NCBI GenBank assembly: GCA_963765545.1
Contig: CAVXWW010000008.1
Span: forward strand, 558,001 to 622,000
DNA length: 64,000 nt
Origin: JARRPM01 sp963765545
GTDB lineage: Bacteria > Pseudomonadota > Gammaproteobacteria > Pseudomonadales > Halieaceae
Direction: 5' to 3'
The notes beneath the pieces were generated by a model. It saw nothing but the letters and a program-made list of their open reading frames with translations. It was not told where the DNA came from and searched no databases. The position numbers were made by a program, and so were the translations under genes. Positions 8,462 to 18,146 of the stretch are shown here, piece after piece. Position 1 is the first letter of the stretch. Every line of letters starts with the position of its first letter.

Positions 8462-9943
8462 TCAGGTTCCGCAGAACGTCTGCCTGACGACCTGCTCCGG
8501 TCGCGGCGGCGTGGCAAAGCGCGCGAACCGGGCATCGTAGGTAAAAGGCCGCGCCAATACATCGACCAGGGTGTTGAAGGGGCCCAGGTCTCCCTCGTCG
8601 CTCGCCGCTGCCAGGGCTTCCTCCACCAGGTGATTGCGGGGGATAAAGACCGGGTTGGTCGCGTACATAAGCGCCTGCCGTTCAGCCTCGCTGTTCGTCT
8701 CTGTCGCCAGCCGCTCGCGCCAGCGTGCCAGCCAGGGCAGCAGCGGGTCCGGTATCTCGAACAGCCCGGCTACAGAGGTATTGTCATCCACCTCATCGGG
8801 CCCGGCCAGGTCCGCCAGCCGGCGAAAGGTCAGGGTGAAATCCAGCTGGTACTGCGCCATCAGTTCAAACAGCTCATCGGCCAGTGGCTGGTCTGTCTCA
8901 TGCAACCCGGCCAGGCCCAGTTTGGGGGCCAGGCCTTTGCGGTGCGCCTCGGCGAAGCGCGCGGGAAACGTATCGACGACCCCCTGGGCCAGGGCAACGG
9001 CCTGCTCCTGGTCCTCATGCAGCACCGGCAGCAGGGCCTGGGCGAGCGCGGCGAGATTCCAGTGTGTTATGCCCGGCTGGTTGCCGTAGGCATAGCGGCC
9101 GGCGTGGTCTATAGAGCTGAACACCTTGCCAGGGTCAAAATCGTCCATGAAGGCGCAGGGGCCGTAGTCGATGGTTTCACCCGACAGCAGCATATTGTCT
9201 GTATTCATGACCCCGTGGATGAAGCCAAGTAGCTGCCATTGCGCGACCAGGGAAGCCTGGGCACTTACCATCTGGTCCAGCAGCGCCAGGGCGCTATTTT
9301 CCTCCCTCTCGGCCCCCGGGTAGTGTCGGGCCAGTGCATGCTCCGCCAGCAGCTCAAGCGCCTCGCTGTCGCGGCGCGCGGCGAAGAACTGAAACGTGCC
9401 TATACGGATATGGCTGCTCGCTACCCGGGTCAGTACCGCGCCCGGCAGGAATGACTCCCGCATCACCTGTTCACCCGTGGTGACTGCCGCCAGCGCGCGG
9501 GTAGTGGGGATGCCCAGGGTGTGCATGGCCTCGCTCACGATGTACTCTCGCAGCACGGCGCCCAGGGGAGCGCGGCCATCGCCGCCGCGGGAGTAGGGGG
9601 TGGGGCCGGAACCCTTGAGTTGAATGTCATAGCGGACACCATCGGCGCCGATAACCTCTCCCAGCAGGATGGCGCGACCATCTCCCAGCTGTGGGTTGTA
9701 GCTGCCAAATTGATGGCCGGCATAGACGGTGGCAATAGGGTCACTGCCCGGGGTGATGGTGTTGCCCGCCAATACGGCGGTGCCCTGGTCTGACTCCAGC
9801 CAGGCCGGATCAATACCCAGCAGTGCCGCCAGTTCATGGTTGACCCTGATCGGGCCGGGTTGCGCAACAGGCGTTGGCTGGCGGTGGGAGAAAAACCGCT
9901 CAGGCAGTCGTGCGTAGCTGTTGTCGAAAGCGATCGCGGCCAT
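8462..9943 (-). CDS. selO: Protein adenylyltransferase SelO (YdiU family)
   Basis: 493 residues, full length for the family. The atypical kinase motifs are present: YAGHQFGSYNPQLGDGR (74-90), QLKGSGPTPYSRGGDGR (108-124) with Lys110, REYIVSEAMHTLGIPTTRA (132-150), and HGVMNTDN with IDYGP (243-262), which supply metal-binding residues. SelO proteins are pseudokinases that attach AMP to protein Ser/Thr/Tyr residues and are linked to the oxidative stress response. The chain ends in FCGT, a near-terminal cysteine at the position where selenocysteine occurs in eukaryotic members. The gene starts 4 bases after the stop of the hydroxyacid dehydrogenase gene and is likely co-transcribed. Confidence 0.95.
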   Translation of the reverse strand: MAAIAFDNSYARLPERFFSHRQPTPVAQPGPIRVNHELAALLGIDPAWLESDQGTAVLAGNTITPGSDPIATVYAGHQFGSYNPQLGDGRAILLGEVIGADGVRYDIQLKGSGPTPYSRGGDGRAPLGAVLREYIVSEAMHTLGIPTTRALAAVTTGEQVMRESFLPGAVLTRVASSHIRIGTFQFFAARRDSEALELLAEHALARHYPGAEREENSALALLDQMVSAQASLVAQWQLLGFIHGVMNTDNMLLSGETIDYGPCAFMDDFDPGKVFSSIDHAGRYAYGNQPGITHWNLAALAQALLPVLHEDQEQAVALAQGVVDTFPARFAEAHRKGLAPKLGLAGLHETDQPLADELFELMAQYQLDFTLTFRRLADLAGPDEVDDNTSVAGLFEIPDPLLPWLARWRERLATETNSEAERQALMYATNPVFIPRNHLVEEALAAASDEGDLGPFNTLVDVLARPFTYDARFARFATPPRPEQVVRQTFCGT

Positions 9944-9947
9944 CGCC

Positions 9948-11105
9948 TCAGTAGCCCGCCTGAATGTTGACCACGTTCAGCAGGTAGCCTCCGTCCACGT
10001 AGCGCCGCAGGTTTTCCGATGCCACCAATGCCGTGCGCTCCATGCTGCCCGGGCTGGCAGCGGAGACGTGGGGTGTAATGATGACGTTGCTCATCTGCCA
10101 CAGGGGGCTGTCTGCCGGCAGCGGTTCCGGGTCTGTCACATCCAGGCCGGCGCCGTACAGCTTGCCCGATTGCAGTGCGGCCAGCAGGTCCGCAGTTACG
10201 GTACTCGCGCCCCGACCCACGCTGATGAAGATAGAGCCGGGCTTGATGGTGTCAAAAAAGGCCGTGTTGAACAGGCCGGTAGTCTGGCCGGTCAGCGGCA
10301 ATGCATTGACCACCACATCCGCCTGGGCGGCGAGGGTAGGGAGTTCGTCGGACAGGCCCACATACTCGACAAAGTCGGGTCCCTCGCGGGAGGAGTTGCG
10401 GGTCGCCGTGACCCGCATGCCCAGGCCGTTGGCGCGGCGCGCAATCTCCGTGCCTATCCCGCCCAGGCCAACGACCAGCAGGGTTTTGCCCTGCAGTTCC
10501 CCGAATCTCGTGCCGGCTGCCCGGGAGCGATCCCAGCGACTCTCTATCTGGGCCCGCTGGTAGGTGGGTAAGCCCGTGCTCAGGGACAACAGCATGGCGA
10601 TACTGTGCTCCGCGATAGCGGGACTGGCCAGCCGCTTGCTGTTGGTAAAAATCCTCCCCTCAGTCACTCCCGGCGCCAGGCCACTGCATCCTTCCATGCC
10701 CGCTGTGTAACTGTGTACCCACAGCAGGCTGGGCGAAGCATTGGTGAGAATACTGGGCGTGCACAGACCGATATAGGCATCTGCCCCGGCCAGGGTTTCG
10801 CTGTCGGGAACCATATTGTTCGACTCGTCGATGACGAGTTCCGCACTGCCCGCAGTCCTGCGCAGCTGGTCGGCGAGCTCGGGCATGCGCTGGGCAATAC
10901 CGGCGGGTATGCTGACCACGATCCGCCGCGGTTGCCAGGCGGGGTTCTCGCGCAGGGCGCTGTCTGAGCGCTGCAGTTGCAGGTCCTCGACGATTTGCTT
11001 TACCCGTGGATCCGGCGCAACGGTATCGGCCATTGTGTTGGTGGCATAAGGCAGGGTACCGACCAGGGCAGTAACGAGGAACGAAAGGATGGCGCGGTAG
11101 TTCAT
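9948..11105 (-). CDS. Exported D-2-hydroxyacid dehydrogenase (NAD-dependent family)
   Basis: 385 residues from the ATG at 11103-11105, which has GGAG about 8 bases upstream. Residues 1-26 look like a signal peptide (positive start, hydrophobic ILSFLVTALVG, then TMA before DT). The rest is a complete D-2-hydroxyacid dehydrogenase: GLGGIG at 213-218 for the dinucleotide, catalytic-type Arg298 (VGRG), Glu327 (DPEPLP) and His346 (TPHVSAAS). Such enzymes interconvert 2-hydroxy and 2-oxo acids, normally in the cytoplasm. Export is odd because NAD is scarce in the periplasm. The leader could be a false signal; an alternative start further in would remove it. Confidence 0.88.
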   Translation of the reverse strand: MNYRAILSFLVTALVGTLPYATNTMADTVAPDPRVKQIVEDLQLQRSDSALRENPAWQPRRIVVSIPAGIAQRMPELADQLRRTAGSAELVIDESNNMVPDSETLAGADAYIGLCTPSILTNASPSLLWVHSYTAGMEGCSGLAPGVTEGRIFTNSKRLASPAIAEHSIAMLLSLSTGLPTYQRAQIESRWDRSRAAGTRFGELQGKTLLVVGLGGIGTEIARRANGLGMRVTATRNSSREGPDFVEYVGLSDELPTLAAQADVVVNALPLTGQTTGLFNTAFFDTIKPGSIFISVGRGASTVTADLLAALQSGKLYGAGLDVTDPEPLPADSPLWQMSNVIITPHVSAASPGSMERTALVASENLRRYVDGGYLLNVVNIQAGY

Positions 11106-11132
11106 GGGAGCTCCGAAGACGAGTAGCGTCAG

Positions 11133-11152
11133 CATAGGCAGATTTGCCTATG
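11133..11152. promoter_or_regulatory. Perfect 20-bp palindrome, candidate operator
   Basis: CATAGGCA (11133-11140), four bases GATT, then TGCCTATG (11145-11152): a perfect 8-bp inverted repeat. It lies between the divergent dehydrogenase/selO and amidohydrolase genes, 28 bases upstream of the dehydrogenase ATG. A weak minus-strand TATGCT overlaps the palindrome, so a repressor site is plausible. No regulator gene is adjacent. Confidence 0.5.
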
Positions 11153-11280
11153 TTTACGAGTTGCATCTCGGGCTGGACCACAATTCGTTCTGCCGTAGGT
11201 GCACCGCCAGGTGCGGTTATGACTGGATTTTTGGCGTCACTGCGCTACGCTGCGGCAACGTCTGTAATGAGGATACCGTC

Positions 11281-13152
11281 ATGACTGCTTCCGCCTGGGA
11301 TACCCTGATTTGTAACGCACTTGTTTTCGATGGCAGCGGCGGTCCGCCGCGGCAACAGGATATCGCCTTAAAGGATGGCAAGGTGGCCGCCCGGGGGCAT
11401 GCCCTGCCGTTATCCCAGGCCGACCGTGTTATCGATGGCGAGGGAAAGTGGTTGATGCCGGGTTTGTTGGATATTCATACCCACCTGGACCTGGAAGTGG
11501 ACCTGGAACCGGGCTTGCCGGAAGTCGTGCGCCACGGCACTACCACAGTGGTTGTAGGCAACTGCAGCCTGGGGACCTGCTTCGGCCAGCAGGTGGAGGG
11601 GGAGCAAAACCCTATTGTTGACTGTTTTACCCGGGTAGAGAACATTCCCAAGTCAGTGTTGCAAAAGTGCGTCGACGCGGTGAGCTGGAGCGATACGGGT
11701 GCTTACCTCGATCACTTCGGGGATATCCCGCTGGGGCCCAACGTGGGTGTCTTCGTGCCGCACTCGATGTTGCGGGTAGAGGTAATGGGCCTGCAGGACA
11801 GCATCAGTCGCGAGCCCACTGAAGCGGAGCTGATGCAGATGGAAGCCCTGTTGTCACAGGCCATGGACCAGGGTTACCTGGGCATGAGCACCGATGGCCT
11901 GCCGTTCCATTACCTTGCCAATGAGCCCCACACAGACCAGCGCATTCCCACCCAATTTGCCGGCTTTGGTGAGATGAAGCGACTGCTGAAGGTGGTGCGC
12001 GACCGTGGTCGGGTGTGGCAGACCACGCCTATCCTCGAGCACCGGGCCAAGGCTTTCCTGTATTTCATGCTCACCAGTGGTCGCCTCTTCGGTAAAACCC
12101 TCAAGACTTCGGCATTGTCTGCGGTGCGATTTGTGCTGGCGCCGAAAGCATCCAGGGCCTTCCTGGGCTTCGCCTCCCTGGCCAATAGCCGGCTGTTCAA
12201 GGGCAATATCCACTTCCAGGCCCTGGGCACCAACTTTCGTATCTGGTCGGACGGTATTGTCAGCCCCCTGTTTGAGGAACTGGCCTCCACCAGCAAACTG
12301 ATCGCCAGGGAATACGACGATGTTGAGGGGCGGCTGGCGCTGCTTAACGACCCGCAGTTTATCGCCGAGTTCCGGCGCGACTGGCACTATGGCCGTCGCG
12401 GTCGCAACCTCGCCCACCTGAAAGCCCGTCTCGGATTGCCTGATGTCCTGGTAGTGCGGGAACTGGAGCGGATGATTTTTGACGGTGCGCCAGTGGCCGA
12501 GTGGGAAGGGGAGGACATGCAGGCGGTCTACGACCGGCTGGAACGTTACCAGCGCGGCTACAGCGACGATGCGCGCTCCGATGCTGAACGGGAGGCGTTC
12601 GATGCCTTCCCGCGTCCCATCTCCGACGACGCCGAGTTCATGCTGCATATGATGCGCGCCTACGACAAGGGTTTCCGTTTCTGGGTGGATGTGGCCAACA
12701 AGGACAAGGAGGGGGTGTTGCCCCTGTTGCTGGATAAAAACACCCTGCCGGGCTTCAACGACTCCGGTGCCCATATCACCAACATGGCATTTTTTGACGG
12801 CAACCTGATGTCTCTCAAGCTGGCCCAGCGGGAATCCCTGGACACAGTGAGCACCATGGTCAAGCGCCTGACCAGCGAGCCGGCGGCATTTTTCGGGCTG
12901 GATGTCGGCACCCTGGAGATCGGTGCCCAGGCGGATATTCTCATGATCGATCCGGAGGCCCTGAGCCAGTGGGATGACAACGCCTCCCGCCAGTTCATCT
13001 TCCGCGAGCTGTTCGATCACAAGCAACTGGTCAGCCGCTCCGATGGCGTGGTCAGCCAGGTGTTGATCCGCGGGGAGCCGGTCTGGCGCGACGGCGACTT
13101 TACCTCGGCCCTGGGCCAGGAACCCCTGGGCCGGGCACTGCGCGCCGCCTGA
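11281..13152 (+). CDS. Amidohydrolase, N-acyl-D-amino-acid deacylase family
   Basis: 623 residues from the ATG at 11281. The N-terminal beta domain leads to the metal-binding HTH of LLDIHTHLD (His66, His68); GNCSLGTC follows in the barrel, resembling the cysteine-containing loop of D-aminoacylases; and an NDSGAHITN segment near 493-501 carries a late conserved Asp. The C-terminal part returns to the beta domain (GAQADILMIDPE). The family hydrolyses N-acyl-D-amino acids or related amides with zinc, in the cytoplasm. The true substrate cannot be told. It is followed by 109 bases containing an AGCCCGG/CCGGGCT hairpin without a T tract. Confidence 0.88.
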   Translation: MTASAWDTLICNALVFDGSGGPPRQQDIALKDGKVAARGHALPLSQADRVIDGEGKWLMPGLLDIHTHLDLEVDLEPGLPEVVRHGTTTVVVGNCSLGTCFGQQVEGEQNPIVDCFTRVENIPKSVLQKCVDAVSWSDTGAYLDHFGDIPLGPNVGVFVPHSMLRVEVMGLQDSISREPTEAELMQMEALLSQAMDQGYLGMSTDGLPFHYLANEPHTDQRIPTQFAGFGEMKRLLKVVRDRGRVWQTTPILEHRAKAFLYFMLTSGRLFGKTLKTSALSAVRFVLAPKASRAFLGFASLANSRLFKGNIHFQALGTNFRIWSDGIVSPLFEELASTSKLIAREYDDVEGRLALLNDPQFIAEFRRDWHYGRRGRNLAHLKARLGLPDVLVVRELERMIFDGAPVAEWEGEDMQAVYDRLERYQRGYSDDARSDAEREAFDAFPRPISDDAEFMLHMMRAYDKGFRFWVDVANKDKEGVLPLLLDKNTLPGFNDSGAHITNMAFFDGNLMSLKLAQRESLDTVSTMVKRLTSEPAAFFGLDVGTLEIGAQADILMIDPEALSQWDDNASRQFIFRELFDHKQLVSRSDGVVSQVLIRGEPVWRDGDFTSALGQEPLGRALRAA

Positions 13153-13261
13153 TTCCTGACCGCAGCCCGGCCGGGAACCCGGGCTCGCTACAGTAAAGTG
13201 GCATTTTGGAACCTATTGACTATAGTGGAGGGTAGTCAGTCGGGTGAAAAGGGAAGCGGCC

Positions 13262-15502
13262 ATGTCGGGGTGGAAGACCAGCGCGTGTATTTTGTGCGAA
13301 TGTAATTGCGGCATCGAGGTACAACTGGGTGGCGAGGATGAGCGCGAGATCGTGCGCATCCGTGGCGACAAGGCGCACCCGGCCTCCCGGGGCTATCTCT
13401 GCCAGAAAGCCTCTGGCCTGAATTATTACCAGAATGGTAAGGACCGACTGACCTCCCCCCTGCGGCGCTGCGCCGACGGTAGCTTTGAAGCCATAGATTG
13501 GGAAACCGCTATTCGTGAGGTAAGTGAGCGCCTACTTTCAGTGCGCGACACCTTCGGTGGCGAGCGTATTTTCTACTACGGCGGGGGCGGCCAGGGTAAC
13601 CACCTGCCGGGCGGTTACTCCACCGCCACGCGCCGAACACTGGGCATGCAGTACCGCTCCAATGCCCTGGCCCAGGAAAAAACCGGCGAGTTCTGGGTCA
13701 ATGGCCAGATGTTCGGCGGCCATGTGAAAGGCGATTTTGAGCACTGCGAGGTGGCCATATTTCTTGGCAAAAACCCCTGGCATTCCCACGGTGTGCCGCG
13801 CGCCCGGGCCTGGCTGCGCGACATCAGCAAGGACCCCGCCCGCAGCATGATTGTTATCGATCCGGTGGTATCCGAGACCGCGGAACTGGCTGATATTCAT
13901 TTGCGGGTCAGGCCGGGTACCGATGCCTGGTTGCTGGCGGCAATGGTGGCGATGCTGGTACAGCAAGCCCGCTATCGGGGCGATTGGCTGGCGCAGCACA
14001 CCACTGGACTGGAGCAGGTTATCAGCGCATTCGCCGACATCCCGGTGGCGCAGTACTGCGCGGTGGCAGGCGTGCCAATGGCGCAGGTGCAGCAGGTGGT
14101 AGAACGGGTCAGTGAGGCCGCCTCCGTGGCGATGTTCGAGGATCTTGGCGTGCAGATGAACCGGCACTCCACCCTGGTCAGCTACCTGGAAAAACTACTG
14201 TGGTTGTTGGGCGGAAATTTTGGTAACCCCGGCGGGCAGTACATTCCGGCCAGCCTGCAGAATATCGCGGGCAGCGGTCGCAGTTCGCGCAAGAGCCCGG
14301 TGGTCGGCGCGCCGATTATCAGCGGCCTGGTGCCCTGCAATGTGATTGCAGACGAGATTCTCACAGACCACCCTGACCGTTACCGGGCCATGGTGGTGGA
14401 GGCGGCCAACCCGGTGCATTCCCTGGCCGATTCCAAACGTTTTGCCCGGGCCCTGCGCAGCCTGGACACCGTGGTGGTGATCGACGTGGCGATGACCGAG
14501 ACCGCCCGTCTTGCCGACTACGTGCTGCCCGCGGCGACCCAGTATGAAAAATGGGAGGCGACGTTTTTCAATTTTGAATTTCCGGACAACTACTTTCACC
14601 TGAGAAAGCCGCTGTTCGAGGCCCCCGGCCACGCCCTGCCAGAGGCTGAAATTCACGCCCGCCTGGCAGAAGCCATGGGCGCCATGCCGCTGGCGCTGTG
14701 CGAAGAGTTGACCGCAGCCCTGGCCGACGGTGGGCGGCAGGCCTACAGGGATCGTTTCATGCGGGCCCTGGCGGAAGACCCGGGCCTGGCAGAACTCGCC
14801 CCCGTTATCCTTTACCGAACCCTTGGGCCCAGCCTGCCAGAGGGCGCGGATGCGGCGGCTGTGCTTTGGCCCGTGGCGCTGGGCTTTGCCATGCGCGAAC
14901 CCGACTCTCTGCAGCGGGCGGGCTTTGACGGCGAGCCCCTGGAGCGTGGCGAAGCACTGTTTGATGCCATTGTGGCGCAGCACTCCGGCCTGGTATTTGC
15001 CAGCGATGAGTATGCCAGCAGTTGGCAGCGGCTGGGCAATGAACAGCGTATTCGCCTGGATATTCCCGACCTGCTCGAGGAATTGCCGGTGCTCGCGTCT
15101 GAATCCGCCGAGCTTACATCAGCGGAATATCCCTTTTTGCTGATGGCCGGCGAGCGGCGCGATTATTCGGCCAATACGATCTATCGGGATCCCGCCTGGC
15201 GACGTAAAGATCCCGAGGGCGCACTGCGCATGTGCCCGGAAGATGCCGAGCGCCTGGGCGTGGCCAGTGGAGACCAGGCGAAAATTACCACCCGTGTGGG
15301 CAGCGCCATCACCCAGGTGGCTGTAACCTCGCGCATGCAGCCCGGCCACGTGTCGCTGCCCAATGGCTTTGGCCTGGACAACGAGGACGGCGGTCGCAGC
15401 GGTGTTGCTCTTAATGAACTCACCTCGCTGGATGCATGTGACCGCTTTGCCGGAACGCCCCACCACAAGATTGTGCCGGCCCGGATAGAGGCGGCGCGCT
15501 GA
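13262..15502 (+). CDS. Molybdopterin-dependent oxidoreductase (DMSO reductase superfamily, [4Fe-4S])
   Basis: 746 residues from the ATG at 13262, preceded by GGGAAG. An N-terminal [4Fe-4S] motif has Cys9, Cys12, Cys16 and Cys47, followed by molybdopterin-binding regions (GGGGQGNHLPGGYS; FLGKNPWHSHG) and a C-terminal MopB-type beta-barrel domain (MAGERRDYSANT; HVSLPNGFGL). There is no twin-arginine leader, so it is cytoplasmic. Formate dehydrogenases, assimilatory nitrate reductases and acetylene hydratase-like proteins share this build. I cannot choose among them, as no Sec/Cys active-site residue stands out. The downstream ferredoxin-linked genes suggest low-potential electron transfer. Confidence 0.88.
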   Translation: MSGWKTSACILCECNCGIEVQLGGEDEREIVRIRGDKAHPASRGYLCQKASGLNYYQNGKDRLTSPLRRCADGSFEAIDWETAIREVSERLLSVRDTFGGERIFYYGGGGQGNHLPGGYSTATRRTLGMQYRSNALAQEKTGEFWVNGQMFGGHVKGDFEHCEVAIFLGKNPWHSHGVPRARAWLRDISKDPARSMIVIDPVVSETAELADIHLRVRPGTDAWLLAAMVAMLVQQARYRGDWLAQHTTGLEQVISAFADIPVAQYCAVAGVPMAQVQQVVERVSEAASVAMFEDLGVQMNRHSTLVSYLEKLLWLLGGNFGNPGGQYIPASLQNIAGSGRSSRKSPVVGAPIISGLVPCNVIADEILTDHPDRYRAMVVEAANPVHSLADSKRFARALRSLDTVVVIDVAMTETARLADYVLPAATQYEKWEATFFNFEFPDNYFHLRKPLFEAPGHALPEAEIHARLAEAMGAMPLALCEELTAALADGGRQAYRDRFMRALAEDPGLAELAPVILYRTLGPSLPEGADAAAVLWPVALGFAMREPDSLQRAGFDGEPLERGEALFDAIVAQHSGLVFASDEYASSWQRLGNEQRIRLDIPDLLEELPVLASESAELTSAEYPFLLMAGERRDYSANTIYRDPAWRRKDPEGALRMCPEDAERLGVASGDQAKITTRVGSAITQVAVTSRMQPGHVSLPNGFGLDNEDGGRSGVALNELTSLDACDRFAGTPHHKIVPARIEAAR

Positions 15503-15606
15503 ATCTGTTGAGCTAGCGCAAGAAAGTAATGATTAATGCCCGCCACCGGGTTTTCCACATGACCTGTGACGCTATGCTGTAGACCCTGTCCAGAACGGCC
15601 AAGCCT

Positions 15607-17313
15607 ATGAGTCAGCAACACCTTTCGATTGCCATCACCGGCGCCGGTGGCGCCGGTGTCATCTCCTGCGGCGAATTACTTTTGCAGGCCTGGGCCCGCG
15701 AGGGCGGGCGCGGCCTGTTGCGCAAGGCCTATGGGCCGCAGATACGTGGCGGCGAATCCGCCGCGCTGCTCAAGCTTACCTATGACGAGTGCTATACCGC
15801 CGCCAGCCATTACGACCTGGTGGTTGCACTGGACTGGGATAACTTCAGCCGCTTCGAGGACGAAATCCGGCTGGGGCCGCGAAGCTGGGTGCTCTGTGAC
15901 GAGGCGGATGCATTGCCCCCGTCAGTGCAGGCGGCTCAGCCCGGTATCGTCTGCCTGCCCTTTGCTGAGCTGGCCAGCGCCTGTCACCCGGATGGCAGGG
16001 TGAATATGCTGGTGCTGGGCGCCCTGGGTCGCATGCTGGGACTACCCGCCGCCAGCATGGTAGAGCTGGCGGCAAACAAGCTCTCCGGAAAGCCCCAGGC
16101 GTACCGGGATGCGGCTGCTGCCTGTATAGAGCAGGGCGCCTCGCAACAATTGGATTGCGATCTGCAGGTGCCGCCGACCGGTGCAGGCGGCGCCTGCTAC
16201 ATGAGTGGCAACCAGGCGGCAGGCCTGGGCGCACTGGAAGCGGGTATTCGTTTTGTCGCCGCCTACCCGATTACGCCGGCCTCCGATGTGCTGGAGTGGA
16301 TGGCAGGCGGCCTGGAGCAGCTGGGCGGGCAACTGCTGCAGGCGGAGGACGAACTGGCAGCGATCAATATGACCATTGGCGCGGCGTTTGGCGGAGTGCC
16401 GGCATTTACCGCCACGTCTGGTCCCGGGCTGGCACTGATGACCGAGAGCATCGGCCTGGCAGTGGCCAGCGAGACCCCGGTGACAATTCTCAACGTGATG
16501 CGCGGCGGGCCATCCACCGGCATTCCCACCAAGTCCGAACAGAGCGACCTCAACATTGCCATCAACGGCCTGCACGGCGATGCACCCCACCTGGTGCTGG
16601 CGCCGCTGGATATTGCCGACTGTGTATTTACCACCGGCTGGGCAGTGCAACTGGCGCAGCAACTGCAGACCGCGGCTATTGTGCTTTCCGACCAGTTTAT
16701 AGGCCAGTCGACTGCGATAGTGTCCGAGCCCCGGCGCTGTGCAATGACCCCGCAGGCCGCTGCGGAACCCACGGAAGGCGATTATTTGCGTTACAAGCTC
16801 ACCAGCTCTGGCGTGTCGACGCTGGCCTCACCGGGTGACGCGGATCACCGCTTTACCGCCGACGGGCTTGAGCACAATGAAAAAGGGACGCCTTCTGCCC
16901 GCCAGTCAGACCACCAGCGACAACTGGCAAAACGCCAGGACAAACTGGATTCATTCGACTTTGGCGTCGACTGGGCAGCGGTGAGCGGTGCTGGCGCCGT
17001 CGCCCTGGTCTGTTTTGGTTCCAGCTCGGCGGCGGTCACAGAGGCAGCCGGGTTATTGGCCCAGCGCGGTATCGATACCAGGGTGATCAGCCTGCGGCTG
17101 TTGGCGCCGCTGCAAACCGCGGCGTTTGACGCTGCCCTGGAGGGCTGCTCCGAGCTGGTGGTGGTGGAACAAAATCACGGCGGGCAGCTCTTTCACTACC
17201 TGAAGGGCCACATGAATTTTACGCAAGCCGCACACAGTTACGCTATGGCGGGTCCGGTTCCCCTGGGTCCAGAGGCTGTAGCGCAGGCGGTATCAGAGGT
17301 GATCAACCCATGA
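15607..17313 (+). CDS. 2-oxoacid:acceptor oxidoreductase, fused gamma-alpha subunit
   Basis: 568 residues. Residues 1 to about 180 are the gamma domain (GAGGAGVISCGELL; YGPQIRGGES). From about 198 the alpha domain starts with SGNQAAGLGALEAG and PITPASD, continues through TSGPGLALM and RGGPSTGIPTKSEQSD, and ends in a domain with VVVEQNHGGQL. This is the KorA layout of 2-oxoglutarate/2-oxoacid:ferredoxin oxidoreductases, which decarboxylate 2-oxoacids to acyl-CoA and reduce ferredoxin. It overlaps the beta-subunit gene by 4 bases. About 70 residues near 380-450 form a poorly conserved linker. Substrate (2-oxoglutarate, pyruvate or branched) is not settled. Confidence 0.93.
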   Translation: MSQQHLSIAITGAGGAGVISCGELLLQAWAREGGRGLLRKAYGPQIRGGESAALLKLTYDECYTAASHYDLVVALDWDNFSRFEDEIRLGPRSWVLCDEADALPPSVQAAQPGIVCLPFAELASACHPDGRVNMLVLGALGRMLGLPAASMVELAANKLSGKPQAYRDAAAACIEQGASQQLDCDLQVPPTGAGGACYMSGNQAAGLGALEAGIRFVAAYPITPASDVLEWMAGGLEQLGGQLLQAEDELAAINMTIGAAFGGVPAFTATSGPGLALMTESIGLAVASETPVTILNVMRGGPSTGIPTKSEQSDLNIAINGLHGDAPHLVLAPLDIADCVFTTGWAVQLAQQLQTAAIVLSDQFIGQSTAIVSEPRRCAMTPQAAAEPTEGDYLRYKLTSSGVSTLASPGDADHRFTADGLEHNEKGTPSARQSDHQRQLAKRQDKLDSFDFGVDWAAVSGAGAVALVCFGSSSAAVTEAAGLLAQRGIDTRVISLRLLAPLQTAAFDAALEGCSELVVVEQNHGGQLFHYLKGHMNFTQAAHSYAMAGPVPLGPEAVAQAVSEVINP

Positions 17314-18146
17314 CGCAGGCAATCAGACTCAAGGCGAAAGAATACAAATCCGGGGTCAAGCCCATCTGGTGCCCTGGCTGCGGCCACTTTTCGGTATTGA
17401 ACGCCATTACCAAGGCGATGGCCGGGCTCGGCATCGACAAGGACAATACGGTGCTGGTCTCGGGTATCGGTTGTTCATCACGCTTGCCGGCCTATGTCGA
17501 CAGCTACGGCTTTCACGGGGTGCACGGCCGGGGCCTGGCCATCGCCCAGGGCCTGAAGGTGGCGCGGCCGGATCTCACTGTGTTGGCCCTGGGAGGTGAT
17601 GGCGATGGTTTCTCAATCGGGGGGAATCATTTCATTCACGCCTGCAGGCGCAATGTAAACATGACCTATATCGCTATGGACAACGAGGTGTATGGCATGA
17701 CCAAGGGCCAGGCTTCGCCCACGACCCCGATGGACTGGGATCACAGCAAGTTGACACCCCATGGTCCAGGTGTGCGTCCGTTCAAGCCCGCGGCACTGGC
17801 TCTTGCCGCAGGTGCGCCCTGGATTGCGCGGGGTTATTCGGGAAACCCGAACCAGATAGCAAAGCTTATCGCGCAGGCGGTGGAGCATCCGGGTTTCAGC
17901 TTCCTGCACGTGATGTCCCAGTGCATTACCTTCTGCCCTGAGCAGACCGACTGGAAGGCGATTGTTAATGAGCGCGCGGAACCTGCGCTGTCGGATGCCG
18001 ATGAGGCGGCGAAACTGTTTCTGCACGAGTCCGGGTTTCAGACCGGGCTGTTGTATTGTGAGCAGCGCTCCACCTGGCCACCCGCCGGCGCCGCGGCCGG
18101 GGATGCGGGAGCGCTTGCCGGCCTGGCAGCGTCCTTCAGGGTATGA
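17310..18146 (+). CDS. 2-oxoacid:ferredoxin oxidoreductase beta subunit
   Basis: 278 residues. It has the CPGCG cysteine pair (Cys21, Cys24) and the thiamine diphosphate/Mg site in LGGDGDGFSIGGNH ... AMDNEVYGMTKGQ. GIGCSSRLPAY is also typical of KorB. The ATG sits inside the korA stop (ATGA), so the subunits are translationally coupled. The last 50 residues extend past the catalytic core and contain an Ala/Gly-rich tail. The product would form an alpha(gamma)-beta complex that uses ferredoxin as acceptor. No ferredoxin gene lies beside it. Confidence 0.93.
   Translation: MTQAIRLKAKEYKSGVKPIWCPGCGHFSVLNAITKAMAGLGIDKDNTVLVSGIGCSSRLPAYVDSYGFHGVHGRGLAIAQGLKVARPDLTVLALGGDGDGFSIGGNHFIHACRRNVNMTYIAMDNEVYGMTKGQASPTTPMDWDHSKLTPHGPGVRPFKPAALALAAGAPWIARGYSGNPNQIAKLIAQAVEHPGFSFLHVMSQCITFCPEQTDWKAIVNERAEPALSDADEAAKLFLHESGFQTGLLYCEQRSTWPPAGAAAGDAGALAGLAASFRV

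Noticed and set aside
13164..13185. AGCCCGG/CCGGGCT hairpin after the amidohydrolase
   Set aside because: A sound 7-bp stem but with no T tract, so it is not called as an intrinsic terminator.
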